A stretch of 60,840 nucleotides of DNA from Amycolatopsis thermalba (GTDB lineage: Bacteria > Actinomycetota > Actinomycetes > Mycobacteriales > Pseudonocardiaceae), in assembly GCF_003385215.1 (NCBI RefSeq), contig NZ_PQHW01000035.1, positions 1 through 60,840 of the forward strand. The letters run 5' to 3'. The position numbers and the translations under genes were made by a program. Numbering within the stretch: position 1 is the first letter of the stretch; the number at the start of each line of letters is the position of its first letter. The notes beneath the pieces were generated by a model. That model was not told where the DNA came from, searched no databases, and saw only the letters and a program-made list of their open reading frames with translations. Shown piece after piece: positions 51,782 to 60,840 of this stretch.

Positions 51782-52939
51782 ATGCGTGTCGTGTTCACAG
51801 CCTGGGCGTGGCCGTCCCACATCTACGCGCTGGTCCCGCTCGCGTGGGCTTGCCGGAGCGCCGGTCACGAGGTGCTCTTCGCGAGCGAACCGGCAGCGCT
51901 GCCGGACATCGCGCGCACCGGGCTGCCGTCCGTCGCGGTAGGGGCCGACGTCGACACCGTCGCCCTGGTCCGGCAGTACCTGGATCCGGGGCACCGGCCA
52001 GGGCGGACGCCCGGGCGACCGCGCGCACTGGAGATGGTCGCGGCCCACGCCGAGTCCATGGTGGACGGCCTCACCGCGCTGACCCGCCGTTGGCGGGCGG
52101 ACGTGGTGGTCTCCGATCCGACCACCCTCGCCGGGCCGCTGGCGGCCGCCGCGGCCGGCGTGCCTGCCGTCCGTCACCTGTTCGGCACGGACCTGATGGT
52201 CAGGGACTCCGGTGCCCTCCGGGACGTGCTGGAGCGGGTGGCCGCGCGGTTCGGGGTGGATCCGTGCGACCCGATGGGGGCGGTGACCCTCGACCCGGTG
52301 CCGCCCGCGCTCCGGATACCCACCGGTTACCAGCGGTTGCCGATCCGCTGGATGTCCTTCAACGGTGGCGGCGCCGTCCCGCCGGACACCGGCGGGACCG
52401 GTGGCCGTCCGGCCGTGTGCGTGACCTGGGGGTACACGATGGCCAGGCTCGACCCGGCGAGGTTCCTCGCCGGGGAGATCGCGCGGGCCCTCGGCGCGCT
52501 GGGGGCCGACGTCCTCGTCGCCGTGTCCGCGGCCCAGGCCGGACTGCTGGGGCCACTGCCGCGCAACACCCGGGTCGTGCACGACGCCCCGCTGCACCAC
52601 GTGCTCGGCGGGTGCGACGTGGTGGTCGCGCACGGCGGCGCGGGCACCATCCTGACCAGCCTGGCGCACGGGCTGCCGTTGCTGCTGGTGCCGCAGCTGC
52701 CCGATCACCGGGCGCACGCCGAGCGGCTCGCCGCGGGCGGCGCGGGCCTCGTGCTCGACCGGGACGGCGCCACCCCGGACGCCGTGCGCGCGGCGGTCGG
52801 CCGCCTGCTCGCGGAGGAGGAGCCGCAGGCGGCGGCACGGACGCTCCAGCAGGAGATCCACCGCATGCCCGCGCCGTCGGCCGTGGTGCCCGAGCTGGAA
52901 CTGATCGCGGCCGGTGACAACCGGCGCGCCCTGAGCTGA
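51782..52939 (+). CDS. Macrolide/aryl-polyketide-type glycosyltransferase (GT1)
   Basis: 385 residues with the GT-B fold of antibiotic glycosyltransferases. The N-terminal acceptor domain starts VVFTAWAWPSHIYALVPLAWAC, and the C-terminal donor domain carries VVHDAPLHHVL, VVVAHGGAGTILTSL and PLLLVPQLPDH. It predicts at least one sugar on the product. No deoxysugar genes are in the window, so they are either to the right or the sugar is a primary-metabolism one. Confidence 0.88.
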   Translation: MRVVFTAWAWPSHIYALVPLAWACRSAGHEVLFASEPAALPDIARTGLPSVAVGADVDTVALVRQYLDPGHRPGRTPGRPRALEMVAAHAESMVDGLTALTRRWRADVVVSDPTTLAGPLAAAAAGVPAVRHLFGTDLMVRDSGALRDVLERVAARFGVDPCDPMGAVTLDPVPPALRIPTGYQRLPIRWMSFNGGGAVPPDTGGTGGRPAVCVTWGYTMARLDPARFLAGEIARALGALGADVLVAVSAAQAGLLGPLPRNTRVVHDAPLHHVLGGCDVVVAHGGAGTILTSLAHGLPLLLVPQLPDHRAHAERLAAGGAGLVLDRDGATPDAVRAAVGRLLAEEEPQAAARTLQQEIHRMPAPSAVVPELELIAAGDNRRALS

Positions 52940-52973
52940 CCCATCCGCAACTGACATCGAGGTGGTGTGTCGA

Positions 52974-53174
52974 GTGTTCCACGACGACCGGATTCCCTTC
53001 CAGCGCGGCAACGGCCGTGCCGGCGCCGCGCCCCGCCGGAGGTGGTGGCGCGTGCTGGGCGGAGTGGTCGCGGAGGCGCTCGCCTGCGCCGGTGCGGCCA
53101 TGACCGGTTTCGTCCTGCCCGCGGATCCGCCGTTCCCGGAGGCGGCGGACCCGGCCGGGAGGAGGACGCGATGA
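52974..53174 (+). CDS. Small hypothetical membrane protein coupled to accDA
   Basis: 66 residues from GTG at 52974, which has GAGGTGG upstream (GTG at 52962 would give 70). An arginine-rich N-terminal part precedes one hydrophobic segment ([23 protein letters not shown]). The stop overlaps the carboxyltransferase ATG (ATGA), arguing that it is translated. Its position would suit an acetyl-CoA carboxylase epsilon-like accessory, but no similarity to that family is visible. Confidence 0.45.
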   Translation: MFHDDRIPFQRGNGRAGAAPRRRWWRVLGGVVAEALACAGAAMTGFVLPADPPFPEAADPAGRRTR

Positions 53175-54853
53175 CGACGACCGCGTCTCCCGGCGCCGGA
53201 GTGGCCCCCGCCGACTGGATCAGGTGCGGCGGTTGCCGGATCATGTTGTACCGCAAGAAGTTCGACCGCCTGCTCGGTGTGTGCCCGGAGTGCGGCCGGC
53301 ACGCGCCGCTGACCGCGCGGGAGCGGCTGGCCGCGCTGCTCGACGACGGGTCCGCGCGGCCGGTGGAGGTCCCGCCCGCCGTCCGTGACCCGCTGCGGTT
53401 CGTGGACGTCATGCCGTACGGGCAGAGGCTGACCGAGGCGCGGGAGAGCACCGGACTGGACGACGCCGTGCTCGTCGCGCACGGCACCGTGGCCGGCCAC
53501 CCGGTCGTCGCAGCGGTGATGGACTTCCGGTTCCTCGGCGGGAGCCTGGGCGGCGCGGCGGGGGAGGCCGTGACGACAGCGGCCGAGACCGCGCTCTCCC
53601 GGGCGGAGCCGTTGCTGCTCGTCACCGCGTCCGGCGGGGCCCGGATGCAGGAGGGCGCGCTGTCGCTGATGCAGATGGCCAAGACCAGCAACGCGCTCAG
53701 CGCGCTGGACGAGGCGGGTCTGCTGACGATCACCCTGGTCACCGACCCGACGTTCGGCGGCGTCGCGGCCTCGTTCGCCACGCTCACCGACGTGATCGTC
53801 GCCGAACCCGGCGCCCGCATGGGGTTCGCCGGGCGGCGCGTCATCGAGCAGACAATCTCGCAGCGGCTCCCGGACGGGTTCCAGACCGCCGAGTTCCTGC
53901 TGGAGCACGGCCTGATCGACGCCATCCGCGGGCGTGCCGAACTGCGGCACACCCTGGCCACGCTCCTGGCGGCGGCGCGGCACGGCGAGCCGTCCGTGTG
54001 GCGACCCGCGATCGAGGACCCGGTGTGGCGGGACCCGCGGGTGGTGCCCCGTCGTTCCCCCGGCGAGCTGATGGCGCTCGCGCGCAACCTGGACCGGCCG
54101 ACGGCGCTGGACCACATCCACGCGTGGGCGGACAGCTTCGTCGAGCTGCGGGGCGACCGGTCGGGCGGGGACAGCCCGGCGATCGTGGGCGGGATCGGCG
54201 CACTCGACGGGCAGGCGGTCGTGTTCCTCGGGCACCAGAAGGGCCACGGCACACCGGAGCTGGTGGCTCGCGGCTTCGGAATGCCCTCGCCCGCCGGTTA
54301 CCGCAAGGCGGCCCGGCTGATGCGCCTGGCCGCGAAGCTGCGGATCCCGGTGGTGACACTCGTGGACACGCCGGGGGCGCATCCCGGGCTGGAAGCCGAG
54401 GAGCAGGGCCAGGCGCACGCGATCGCCGAGTGCCTGCGCACGATGGGCACCCTGCCGGCGCCCGTGGTCGCGGTGATCACCGGTGAGGGCGGCAGCGGCG
54501 GGGCGCTGGCCCTCGCCGTCGCGGACCGCGTGCTGATCTGCGAGAACGCGTTCTATTCGGTGATCAGCCCGGAGGGGTGCGCCGCGATCGTGTGGCGCGA
54601 CCCCGCTGCGGCGCACCGGGCCGCCGAAGCGCTGCGGATCGACGCCGGTTCGCTGCTGGAACTCGGCGTCGTCGACGGCGTCGTGCCCGAACCCGCGGGC
54701 GGAGCGCACCGCGATCCGGCCACGTCCAGCGAACGCGTCCGGTCTGCGGTGGTCGCCGAGTTGCGGGAGTTGCACGGACGGCCGGGCGCCGAACTGGTGG
54801 CCGGACGCCGGAACCGGTTCCGGCGCTTCGGCGCGGACGAGGAGGGGTCATGA
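53171..54853 (+). CDS. Acetyl-CoA carboxylase carboxyltransferase, beta-alpha fusion
   Basis: 560 residues. The N-terminal AccD part has the four-cysteine zinc ribbon (CGGC and CPEC 15 residues apart) and [19 protein letters not shown]. The C-terminal AccA part has [32 protein letters not shown] and [15 protein letters not shown]. Fused AccDA chains differ from the AccD-type biotin-dependent subunits usual in actinobacterial primary metabolism. It transfers CO2 from biotin to acetyl-CoA, making malonyl-CoA for the polyketide. Confidence 0.92.
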   Translation: MTTTASPGAGVAPADWIRCGGCRIMLYRKKFDRLLGVCPECGRHAPLTARERLAALLDDGSARPVEVPPAVRDPLRFVDVMPYGQRLTEARESTGLDDAVLVAHGTVAGHPVVAAVMDFRFLGGSLGGAAGEAVTTAAETALSRAEPLLLVTASGGARMQEGALSLMQMAKTSNALSALDEAGLLTITLVTDPTFGGVAASFATLTDVIVAEPGARMGFAGRRVIEQTISQRLPDGFQTAEFLLEHGLIDAIRGRAELRHTLATLLAAARHGEPSVWRPAIEDPVWRDPRVVPRRSPGELMALARNLDRPTALDHIHAWADSFVELRGDRSGGDSPAIVGGIGALDGQAVVFLGHQKGHGTPELVARGFGMPSPAGYRKAARLMRLAAKLRIPVVTLVDTPGAHPGLEAEEQGQAHAIAECLRTMGTLPAPVVAVITGEGGSGGALALAVADRVLICENAFYSVISPEGCAAIVWRDPAAAHRAAEALRIDAGSLLELGVVDGVVPEPAGGAHRDPATSSERVRSAVVAELRELHGRPGAELVAGRRNRFRRFGADEEGS

Positions 54854-56211
54854 GCACGACCGGAGAGCGGCCGTTCGACACCGTACTGGTCGCCAACCGC
54901 GGGGAGATCGCGTTGCGGGTGATCCGCACCTGCCGGGAAATGGGGATCCGGACCGTGGCCGTGTATTCGGCGGCCGACCGGGACTCGGCGGTTCCGGCCG
55001 CGGCCGACGACGCCGTGCAGATCGGGCCACCCGCACCGAAACGCAGTTACCTGCACATCCCGTCGATCGTCGAGGCCGCGCTGCGCACCGGGGCGCAGGC
55101 GATCCACCCCGGCTACGGGTTCCTGTCCGAGGACCCGGACTTCGCGGAGATCTGCGCGGGCAACGGCCTGGTCTTCGTCGGGCCGCGTCCGGAGGTGATC
55201 TCCCGGCTGGGGGACAAGTCGGCGGCCCGCGCGATCATGGCAGCCGCCGGGCTCCCCGTCATGCCCGGTGGCATGACGCCGGTGACCACGACCGGCGAGG
55301 TGCTGCGGATCGCGCACGAGATCGGACTCCCGCTGATCGTCAAGGCGGTGGCCGGTGGCGGTGGCCGCGGCATCGCGGTCGTCCGGCACTGGGCGGACCT
55401 GGTGCCCGCGTTCCGGCGCACCCAGGCGATGGCCCGCGCGGTCTTCCTCGACGAACGGGTCTACGTGGAGCGGTTCCTCGACCGGGCCCGGCACGTCGAG
55501 GTCCAGGTGCTGGGGGACGACCACGGGCGGGTCGTGCACCTCGGTGAGCGCGACTGCTCGGTGCAGCGCCGTCACCAGAAGCTCGTCGAGGAGTCCCCGG
55601 CACCCGCTCTGGCGCCCGGGGTCGCCGAACGCCTCGCCGAAGCTGCTGTCACCGGTGCCCGTGCGGTCGGCTACACCGGAGCCGGCACTTTCGAGTTCGT
55701 CGTCCGGGACACCGAGATCGCGTTCGTCGAGGTGAACTGCCGCATCCAGGTCGAGCACCCGGTGACCGAGATGGTGACCGGCATCGACCTGGTACGCGAG
55801 CAGCTCCGGGTGGCGGCCGGACTGCCGCTGTCCGTCACGCAGGACGACGTCCGGCCGCGTGGTGTCGCGGTGGAGTGCCGGATCAACGCCGAGGACCCCG
55901 CCCGCGACTTCGTGCCCTGTCCCGGTGAGCTGACCGAGTTCGTGCCACCGGGTGGCCCGTTCGTGCGGGTCGACACCCACGCCCACCCGGGCTGCCGCAT
56001 CACACCGGACTACGACTCGCTGGTGGCCAAGGTGATCGTGTGGGGACCGGACCGGCCGGCGGCGCTGGCCCGGATGGACCGTGCGCTCGGCGAGTTCCGC
56101 ATCGGCGGGCGCGGTGTGCACACCACCCGCGACCTGCTCCGGCGCGTGCTGGCGGATCCGGCGTTCGTGGCGGGTGAGCACACGACGTCGCTGTTGCGGT
56201 CGCACGCCTGA
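54850..56211 (+). CDS. accC: Biotin carboxylase
   Basis: 453 residues, a single biotin carboxylase without fused carrier. Motifs: [15 protein letters not shown] (residues 13-27), the glycine-rich ATP loop [30 protein letters not shown], and [14 protein letters not shown] with catalytic residues. It overlaps accDA (ATGA), and its biotin carrier is the distant accB at 33845. A stand-alone three-part carboxylase is therefore encoded inside the cluster. Confidence 0.95.
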   Translation: MSTTGERPFDTVLVANRGEIALRVIRTCREMGIRTVAVYSAADRDSAVPAAADDAVQIGPPAPKRSYLHIPSIVEAALRTGAQAIHPGYGFLSEDPDFAEICAGNGLVFVGPRPEVISRLGDKSAARAIMAAAGLPVMPGGMTPVTTTGEVLRIAHEIGLPLIVKAVAGGGGRGIAVVRHWADLVPAFRRTQAMARAVFLDERVYVERFLDRARHVEVQVLGDDHGRVVHLGERDCSVQRRHQKLVEESPAPALAPGVAERLAEAAVTGARAVGYTGAGTFEFVVRDTEIAFVEVNCRIQVEHPVTEMVTGIDLVREQLRVAAGLPLSVTQDDVRPRGVAVECRINAEDPARDFVPCPGELTEFVPPGGPFVRVDTHAHPGCRITPDYDSLVAKVIVWGPDRPAALARMDRALGEFRIGGRGVHTTRDLLRRVLADPAFVAGEHTTSLLRSHA

Positions 56212-56214
56212 CCG

Positions 56215-58092
56215 TCATCGGGCGATGCCCCAGCCCGCCGCCTCGGTCGTCGCGTGGTCCTGCTCGGGCACCTCGTGGTCGGCGGTCAGCCGGGCGGCAA
56301 CCGCGGCGAACACCGGCAGGATCTGGTACCGGAACGACCCCGGTTCCGGTTCGGCCACGGTCGCCCGCACCAGCTGCGCCTCGACCAGGTCCTCCAGCAC
56401 CCGCTCCGCGAAGGTCTCGCCGGTGCCCAGGATTCCCGCCGCGACCGCCGGGGACAGGTGCGGGACCCCGGCGCGGCACAGCGCCCGGAAGGCGCGCCGG
56501 ACCTCCTCGGGCAGGTTCCAGTAGGTGAGAGCGAGGCTGTCGAGGAGGTTGAGCGGGTCGCCCTGGCCGTCGTCGCCGGCGAGATCGGAGGTGATCCACC
56601 GCACCGCGTGCCGCGCCGACCAGTGCGGCCGGGACCGCAACTTGGCGACGACCGCCTGCAGCGCGGCCGGCAGGCCGTCGCACAACCGGATCAGCTTGCG
56701 GGCCGCGTCCGGGTCGGGGTGGATCCGGGACGGGCCGATCGCGGTGGTGAGCAGGTGCAGCGAGCAGTCGGCGTCCAGGGGCGTCAGGTCGACGGCGGCG
56801 GTGACCATCGGAAGGGCGAGCCGCCGCCGGCTCGCGATCAGCACACCGGAACCGGCGCCGGAGGGCAGCAGCGTCGGGATCTGCGCGGTGTCGAGCGCGT
56901 CGTCGAGCACCACCAGCAGGCGGCGGTCGGCGGTCCACGTGCGGAACATCAGGGCGCGGTCGCTGAGCGTGGCGGGCAGCCTGCTCTCGGAGACGCCCAG
57001 GCCGCGCAGCAACGCGGCCAGGAGATCACCGGTGTCGGCGGGCCGTCCCCGCCGGTCCACGAGCCGGCAGAAGAGCTGCCCGTCCGGGTAGCGTTCGCGC
57101 AGGCGGTAGGCCGCGTGGACGCACGCCGCCGTCTTGCCGGCGCCAGGCGGCCCGGTGACGACCACGACCGGTGACCGGCCACCCGACTGCGCCAGAACCC
57201 GCTGGACGTCGGACAGGTCCCGCTCCCGCCCGATCAGTTCGGCGCGGTTCGGCGGGAGGTGACAGGGCGCGCGGTGCTGCGTCGTGGTCGTCACCGTCGG
57301 CTGGGTGGGCAGGTCCAGCCGCTCGTCGCTGGTGAGCACCGCCTGGTGGATGCGGCGCAGCTCGTTGGACGGTTCGATGCCGAGCTCGTCGGCGAGCGCG
57401 GTGCGGGCCCGGTGGTAAGCCCGCAGGGACTCCGATCGCCGTCCGCTGCGGTGCAGCGCGAGCATCAACTTGATCTGGAAGCCCTCGTGGGTGGGGTGCT
57501 GTGACGTCAGCGCGGTCAGCTCGCCGAGCACTTCGTGGTGGCGGCCGAGCCGCAGGTCCGCCTCGATCCGTTGCTCCAGCGCGGTCTTGCGTAGCTCCTC
57601 GAGCCGGATGGCCTCGGCTCGCAGGATGGGCCCGACACCGACGTCGATGAGGGCGGGCCCGCGCCACAGCTGGATCGCCTGGGACAACGTGCGTGCCGCG
57701 TCCTGGACCCGGCCGGCCTTCAGCTCGTTCAGGCCGCGCGTGGCCAGCTTTTCGAACGTGCCGGCGTCGACCGCGTCCGGCGGCAACGAGAGCATGTACC
57801 CGCCGATCGAGGTGTGCAGCGCCGGCGGCATCGCCCGGTCGACCACCCGAGAGGTACTGGATTTGTCCAGGTTGAGCAGCTTCCGGATCTGGTACACGTA
57901 GGTCTGCAGGGTGGTCGTCACGCTGGACGGCGGTTTGTCCTCCCACAGTTCTTCGATCAGCTGTTCGTTTCGCACGATTTCGTTGGCGTAAACGGCCAGA
58001 ATGGCTACCACTTGTCTCAGTTTTGGTGCGGACGGCGTAACGGCGACCCCGTCGATGGAAACGTCCAGTGGTCCCAGTATGTTGACGAGCAT
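56215..58092 (-). CDS. SARP-family pathway activator with NB-ARC domain (AfsR-like)
   Basis: 625 residues. An N-terminal winged helix (about 1-95: LGPLDVSIDGVAVT, LRQVVAILAVYANEIV) and bacterial transcriptional activation domain (to about 250) form the SARP core. An NB-ARC ATPase follows with P-loop GPPGAGKTAA near residue 315 and LLVVLDDALD. There are no C-terminal TPR repeats, so it is shorter than AfsR. SARPs bind direct repeats at 11-bp spacing, exactly the pattern found before most cluster operons. Likely the pathway-specific activator. Confidence 0.9.
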   Translation of the reverse strand: MLVNILGPLDVSIDGVAVTPSAPKLRQVVAILAVYANEIVRNEQLIEELWEDKPPSSVTTTLQTYVYQIRKLLNLDKSSTSRVVDRAMPPALHTSIGGYMLSLPPDAVDAGTFEKLATRGLNELKAGRVQDAARTLSQAIQLWRGPALIDVGVGPILRAEAIRLEELRKTALEQRIEADLRLGRHHEVLGELTALTSQHPTHEGFQIKLMLALHRSGRRSESLRAYHRARTALADELGIEPSNELRRIHQAVLTSDERLDLPTQPTVTTTTQHRAPCHLPPNRAELIGRERDLSDVQRVLAQSGGRSPVVVVTGPPGAGKTAACVHAAYRLRERYPDGQLFCRLVDRRGRPADTGDLLAALLRGLGVSESRLPATLSDRALMFRTWTADRRLLVVLDDALDTAQIPTLLPSGAGSGVLIASRRRLALPMVTAAVDLTPLDADCSLHLLTTAIGPSRIHPDPDAARKLIRLCDGLPAALQAVVAKLRSRPHWSARHAVRWITSDLAGDDGQGDPLNLLDSLALTYWNLPEEVRRAFRALCRAGVPHLSPAVAAGILGTGETFAERVLEDLVEAQLVRATVAEPEPGSFRYQILPVFAAVAARLTADHEVPEQDHATTEAAGWGIAR

Positions 58093-58375
58093 TCCTGATC
58101 CCCCACTAGTCGGCCCAGTCGCAACTCCTCGCTGGAGCGATACTACTGAGCAGGCTCGAGTGCTGCTCGAAGATTCCAGTGATCGCGGGGTGGAACATTC
58201 TTTTCAAAAATGCGCGCTGCGATGATCATGAAATGGTGCCGCGTATGGGGAAATGCGACATTTCGGGCGATATTGCCATTCGTTGTCGTGCCGGGCGCGG
58301 CGTCAAGAGCGGCGGGAAAAACAGGGTGGAACGTCTTGGTCAGCTCCGGGTGAACTTCGGGGCGCCCGCCCGTCC
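58093..58375. other. Long intergenic region between the SARP gene and metK
   Basis: This 283-bp stretch, the larger part of the 364-bp gap, contains the putative SARP boxes at 58155-58170 and a comparatively AT-rich patch (about 58195-58290) that may hold the SARP gene promoter. The open frames seen here are short and show no family motif. No RNA gene is recognised. Confidence 0.5.
58155..58170 (-). promoter_or_regulatory. Possible SARP autoregulatory boxes
   Basis: On the minus strand TCGAG occurs at 58166-58170 and again at 58155-58159, 11 bp apart and 63-78 bp before the SARP start. The third box and -10 element are not convincing. Autoactivation is possible. Confidence 0.45.
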
Positions 58376-58402
58376 TGGATCCGATCTCGAACGCGCCTCC
58401 AC
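58376..58402 (+). promoter_or_regulatory. SARP operator upstream of metK
   Basis: TGGAT (58376), TCGAA (58387) and TCCAC (58398) stand at exact 11-bp steps. GACTCT at 58413-58418 follows after 10 bp, and the metK start is 55 bp from the last box. The layout matches the KS-alpha unit operator (TGGAG, TCGAG, TCCAC). Confidence 0.7.
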
Positions 58403-58456
58403 CGGGGTCGCCGACTCTGGCGGTGTCAGCGCGATGCCGTGCCCCGGAGGTAGGCC

Positions 58457-59647
58457 ATGGGTTCTGTGTTCACGTCGGAGTCGGTGACCGAGGGGCACCC
58501 GGACAAGATCTGCGACGCGATCAGCGACGCGATCCTGGACGCGCTGCTGGAGCAGGATCCCCGATCCCGGGTGGCGTTGGAAACGCTGATCACCACCGGC
58601 CAGGTGCACGTCGCCGGTGAGGTGACCACCACGGGATACGTGGACGTCCCCGCCGTGGTGCGCGGCTGCGTCCTGGACATCGGCTACGACTCGTCGGCGA
58701 AGGGGTTCGACGGGGCCTCGTGCGGGGTGAACGTCGCCATCGGGTCGCAGTCACCGGACATCGCGCGGGGCGTGGACACCGCCTGCGAGGCCAGGGCGGG
58801 GGGCGAGGCCGACGAGATCGCCCGGCAGGGCGCGGGGGACCAAGGGCTGATGTTCGGTTACGCGTGCTCGGACACCCCGGAGCTGATGCCGCTGCCGATC
58901 GCGCTGGCGCACCGCTTGGCCCGCCGGCTGACCCGCGTGCGCAAGAACGGGAGCGTCCCGTACCTGCGACCGGACGGCAAGACGCAGGTGACGGTGGAGT
59001 ACGACGGCGACCGGCCGGTACGGCTGGACACCGTGGTGGTGTCCGCCCAGCACGCCGAGGGCATCGACCTGGATGCCATGCTGGGCGCCGACATCCGCGA
59101 GCACGTCGTCGAGCCGGAACTGGCGCCGGCCGGCCTGGATTCCGCGGACGTGCGGTTGCTGGTGAACCCGACCGGCCGGTTCGTCGTCGGCGGCCCGATG
59201 GGCGACGCCGGGCTGACCGGCCGGAAGATCATCGTCGACACCTACGGCGGTACGGCCCGCCACGGCGGTGGCGCCTTCTCCGGCAAGGATCCGTCCAAGG
59301 TGGACCGTTCGGCTGCCTACGCGATGCGCTGGGTGGCCAAGAACGTCGTCGCGGCCGGGCTGGCGTCACGGGTCGAGGTGCAGGTCGCCTACGCGATCGG
59401 CAGGGCGGCCCCGGTCGGCCTGTTCGTGGAGACGTTCGGCACGGAAGCCGTGGACCCGGACCGGATCCGGACCGCGATCCTCGACGTGTTCGACCTGCGC
59501 CCCGCGGCGATCATCCGGGATCTGGACCTGCTGCGGCCGATCTACCTCCAGACCTCGGCCTACGGGCACTTCGGCAGGCCCGACCTGGACCTGCCCTGGG
59601 AGAACACCGACCGCGCCGGCGCGCTGAAGGACGTGGTGACGTCGTGA
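58457..59647 (+). CDS. metK: S-adenosylmethionine synthetase
   Basis: 396 residues with all MAT signatures: [16 protein letters not shown] (ATP and Mg), [12 protein letters not shown] and [19 protein letters not shown]. It makes SAM from methionine and ATP. Such a gene is normally in primary metabolism; here it is the first gene of a methyl-cycle unit at the cluster edge with a SARP-type operator, so it is probably a dedicated second copy that feeds the methyltransferases. Confidence 0.95.
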   Translation: MGSVFTSESVTEGHPDKICDAISDAILDALLEQDPRSRVALETLITTGQVHVAGEVTTTGYVDVPAVVRGCVLDIGYDSSAKGFDGASCGVNVAIGSQSPDIARGVDTACEARAGGEADEIARQGAGDQGLMFGYACSDTPELMPLPIALAHRLARRLTRVRKNGSVPYLRPDGKTQVTVEYDGDRPVRLDTVVVSAQHAEGIDLDAMLGADIREHVVEPELAPAGLDSADVRLLVNPTGRFVVGGPMGDAGLTGRKIIVDTYGGTARHGGGAFSGKDPSKVDRSAAYAMRWVAKNVVAAGLASRVEVQVAYAIGRAAPVGLFVETFGTEAVDPDRIRTAILDVFDLRPAAIIRDLDLLRPIYLQTSAYGHFGRPDLDLPWENTDRAGALKDVVTS

Positions 59648-60624
59648 CCGGGCCGCTGGTGGTGACCGGCTCCATCGCGGTGGACTACCTGATGCGGTTC
59701 CGCGGCCGGTTCGCCGACCGGCTCGTCGCCGAGCAGCTGGAGCGGGTGTCGCTGTCCTTCCTGGTCGACGATCTGACGGTGCGCCGGGGCGGGGTGGCCG
59801 CCAACATCGCGTTCGGGCTGGCCGCGCTGGGCACCTCCGCGGTGCTGGTGGGCGCGGTCGGCGCCGACTCCGAGGACTACCGCGCCTGGCTGGAGGACCA
59901 CCGGATCGACACGAAGTCGCTGCGCGTCTCGCGGGAGCGGTGGTCCGCGCGGTTCCTGTGCACGACGGACGAGGCGGACAACCAGATCGCCTCGTTCTAC
60001 GCCGGTGCGATGACGGAGGCCGCCGAGATCGGGCTGGGCGGGATCGCCGACCGGGTGGGACGGCCCGGTCTGGTCGTGATCGCCCCCAACGACCCGCGGG
60101 CGATGGTGCGGCACACCCGGGAGTGCCGGGAGCGCGGGTACCCGTTCGCCGCGGACGTGTCCCAGCAGCTGGCCATCATGACCGGAGCCGAGGTGCGCGA
60201 TCTGGTCGACGGTGCCGAATACCTGTTCACCAACGCCTACGAGGCCGCTTTGTTGCGGGGCACCGGTTGGCGGCACGAGGAGGTGCTCGACCGGGTCGGC
60301 GCCTGGGTGATCACCCACGGCGCGGGCGGGGTGACGATCGAGCGGAAGGCGCGGCCGGTCCTGGCCGTCGGCGCGGTGCCCGTGGCCGGCCGCGCCGACC
60401 CGACCGGCGTGGGTGACGCGTTCCGCGCCGGATTCCTGTGGGGCCACCACCACCGGCTGGGTCTGGAGCGGTCGGCCCAGGTGGGCTGCACCCTCGCCAC
60501 GATCGTGCTGGAGACGGTCGGACCGCAGGAGTACGTGCTGGAACGCGGTCGTTTCGCCGACCGGGTGGCCCAGACCTACGGTGGCGAAGCTGCCGGGGAC
60601 GTCGAGTCCAGGTTGCGGGTGTGA
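59644..60624 (+). CDS. PfkB-family adenosine kinase
   Basis: 326 residues from GTG overlapping the metK stop. It strongly resembles the mycobacterial adenosine kinase type (opening [41 protein letters not shown]) and has the PfkB signature [13 protein letters not shown] with the catalytic Asp. It would phosphorylate the adenosine released from S-adenosylhomocysteine, pulling the methyl cycle forward. It is located between SAM synthetase and SAH hydrolase. Confidence 0.88.
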   Translation: MTGPLVVTGSIAVDYLMRFRGRFADRLVAEQLERVSLSFLVDDLTVRRGGVAANIAFGLAALGTSAVLVGAVGADSEDYRAWLEDHRIDTKSLRVSRERWSARFLCTTDEADNQIASFYAGAMTEAAEIGLGGIADRVGRPGLVVIAPNDPRAMVRHTRECRERGYPFAADVSQQLAIMTGAEVRDLVDGAEYLFTNAYEAALLRGTGWRHEEVLDRVGAWVITHGAGGVTIERKARPVLAVGAVPVAGRADPTGVGDAFRAGFLWGHHHRLGLERSAQVGCTLATIVLETVGPQEYVLERGRFADRVAQTYGGEAAGDVESRLRV

Positions 60625-60631
60625 GGGTCCG

Positions 60632-60840
60632 ATGGAGTTCGCTGTCGCGGATTTGGAGCTGGCCGAGTTCGGCCGTAAGGAGATCCGGCTGGCTGAGCAC
60701 GAGATGCCGGGGTTGATGGCGTTGCGCCGTGAGTATGCGGAGGTGAACCCGCTGCGTGGTGCGCGGGTGTCGGGTTCGCTGCACATGACGGTGCAGACGG
60801 CGGTGCTGATCGAGACGCTGGTCTCGCTGGGTGCTGAGGT
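60632..60840 (+). CDS. ahcY: S-adenosylhomocysteine hydrolase (5' part)
   Basis: The first 69 codons are present; the gene runs off the window. The reading frame opens [21 protein letters not shown] and contains the signature of SAH hydrolases, in which [13 protein letters not shown] is followed by [15 protein letters not shown]. It hydrolyses SAH to adenosine and homocysteine, completing a MetK/AhcY/adenosine kinase set. The start ATG is 8 bp after the kinase stop. Confidence 0.9.
   Translation, partial: MEFAVADLELAEFGRKEIRLAEHEMPGLMALRREYAEVNPLRGARVSGSLHMTVQTAVLIETLVSLGAE

Noticed and set aside
52957..52974. Two TCGAG motifs before the carboxylase genes as another SARP operator
   Set aside because: They are 13 bp apart rather than 11, and the second lies within the ribosome-site/start region of the small gene.
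51617..54775. 1052-codon minus-strand frame under the glycosyltransferase and accDA genes
   Set aside because: High-GC shadow frame with Arg/His/Gln/Gly-rich composition. The plus strand carries well-conserved motifs of three real genes.

Overview
The window is high-GC actinobacterial chromosome with GTG/TTG starts and tight ATGA/GTGA overlaps. A DUF3558 lipoprotein, F420/PPOX-type enzymes, a SARP regulator and a type II polyketide cluster suggest a Pseudonocardiaceae genome, most likely Amycolatopsis or a relative. This assignment is an inference from gene content.

Left edge (1-620): about 540 non-coding bases end in the 3' half of a tRNA-Val(CAC) gene (543-584), followed by a strong hairpin. 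This looks like the right attachment site of an integrated element lying mostly off the window. Positions 646-14650 hold accessory and housekeeping genes: GNAT, TetR with a TetX-like monooxygenase and a shared operator motif, an XRE regulator, two DsbA-fold proteins around a PPOX enzyme, an amino acid permease, AhpD, an IS5-like transposase remnant, a hydrolase, a quinone oxidoreductase, a membrane peptide/RNase/barstar trio, an enoyl-CoA hydratase and a DUF3558 pair.

Positions 14714-23181 (minus strand) form one sulfur-assimilation operon: 23-aa leader peptide, sulfite reductase, zinc-ribbon peptide, cysH, cysD, cysN, an SsuABC-like transporter and a CbiX-type chelatase that can supply siroheme iron. 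Then come hemW, a GNAT, an ECF sigma factor with its membrane partner, an iron-box-controlled siderophore-interacting protein, and tRNA-Gly and tRNA-Val.

From 28046 to the right edge lies an aromatic (type II) polyketide cluster that continues beyond the window. It has KS-alpha, chain-length factor (CLF) and ACP, but these are split among three loci instead of the usual contiguous trio. It also has two ketoreductase-type SDRs and a third SDR, TcmN-, TcmI- and TcmJ(cupin)-like cyclases, two ABM monooxygenases, two FAD monooxygenases, a P450, an F420/LLM oxidoreductase, two SchA/CurD proteins, two DUF1772 (anthrone-oxygenase-like) membrane proteins, two O-methyltransferases, an asparagine-synthase-like amidotransferase, a glycosyltransferase, two transporters and MarR/TetR/SARP regulators. 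The cyclase/ABM/ketoreductase set resembles pentangular polyphenol pathways. With the amidotransferase, it suggests a nitrogen-containing pentangular or polycyclic-xanthone-like glycoside. The structure is a hypothesis.

The cluster also carries its own precursor supply: acetyl-CoA carboxylase (biotin carrier, fused beta-alpha carboxyltransferase, biotin carboxylase) for malonyl-CoA, and a methyl cycle (SAM synthetase, adenosine kinase, start of SAH hydrolase). A repeated promoter pattern of three 5-bp boxes at 11-bp spacing centred on TCGAG, followed about 10 bp later by a -10-like hexamer, precedes most transcription units including metK. It is probably the operator of the cluster's SARP regulator.
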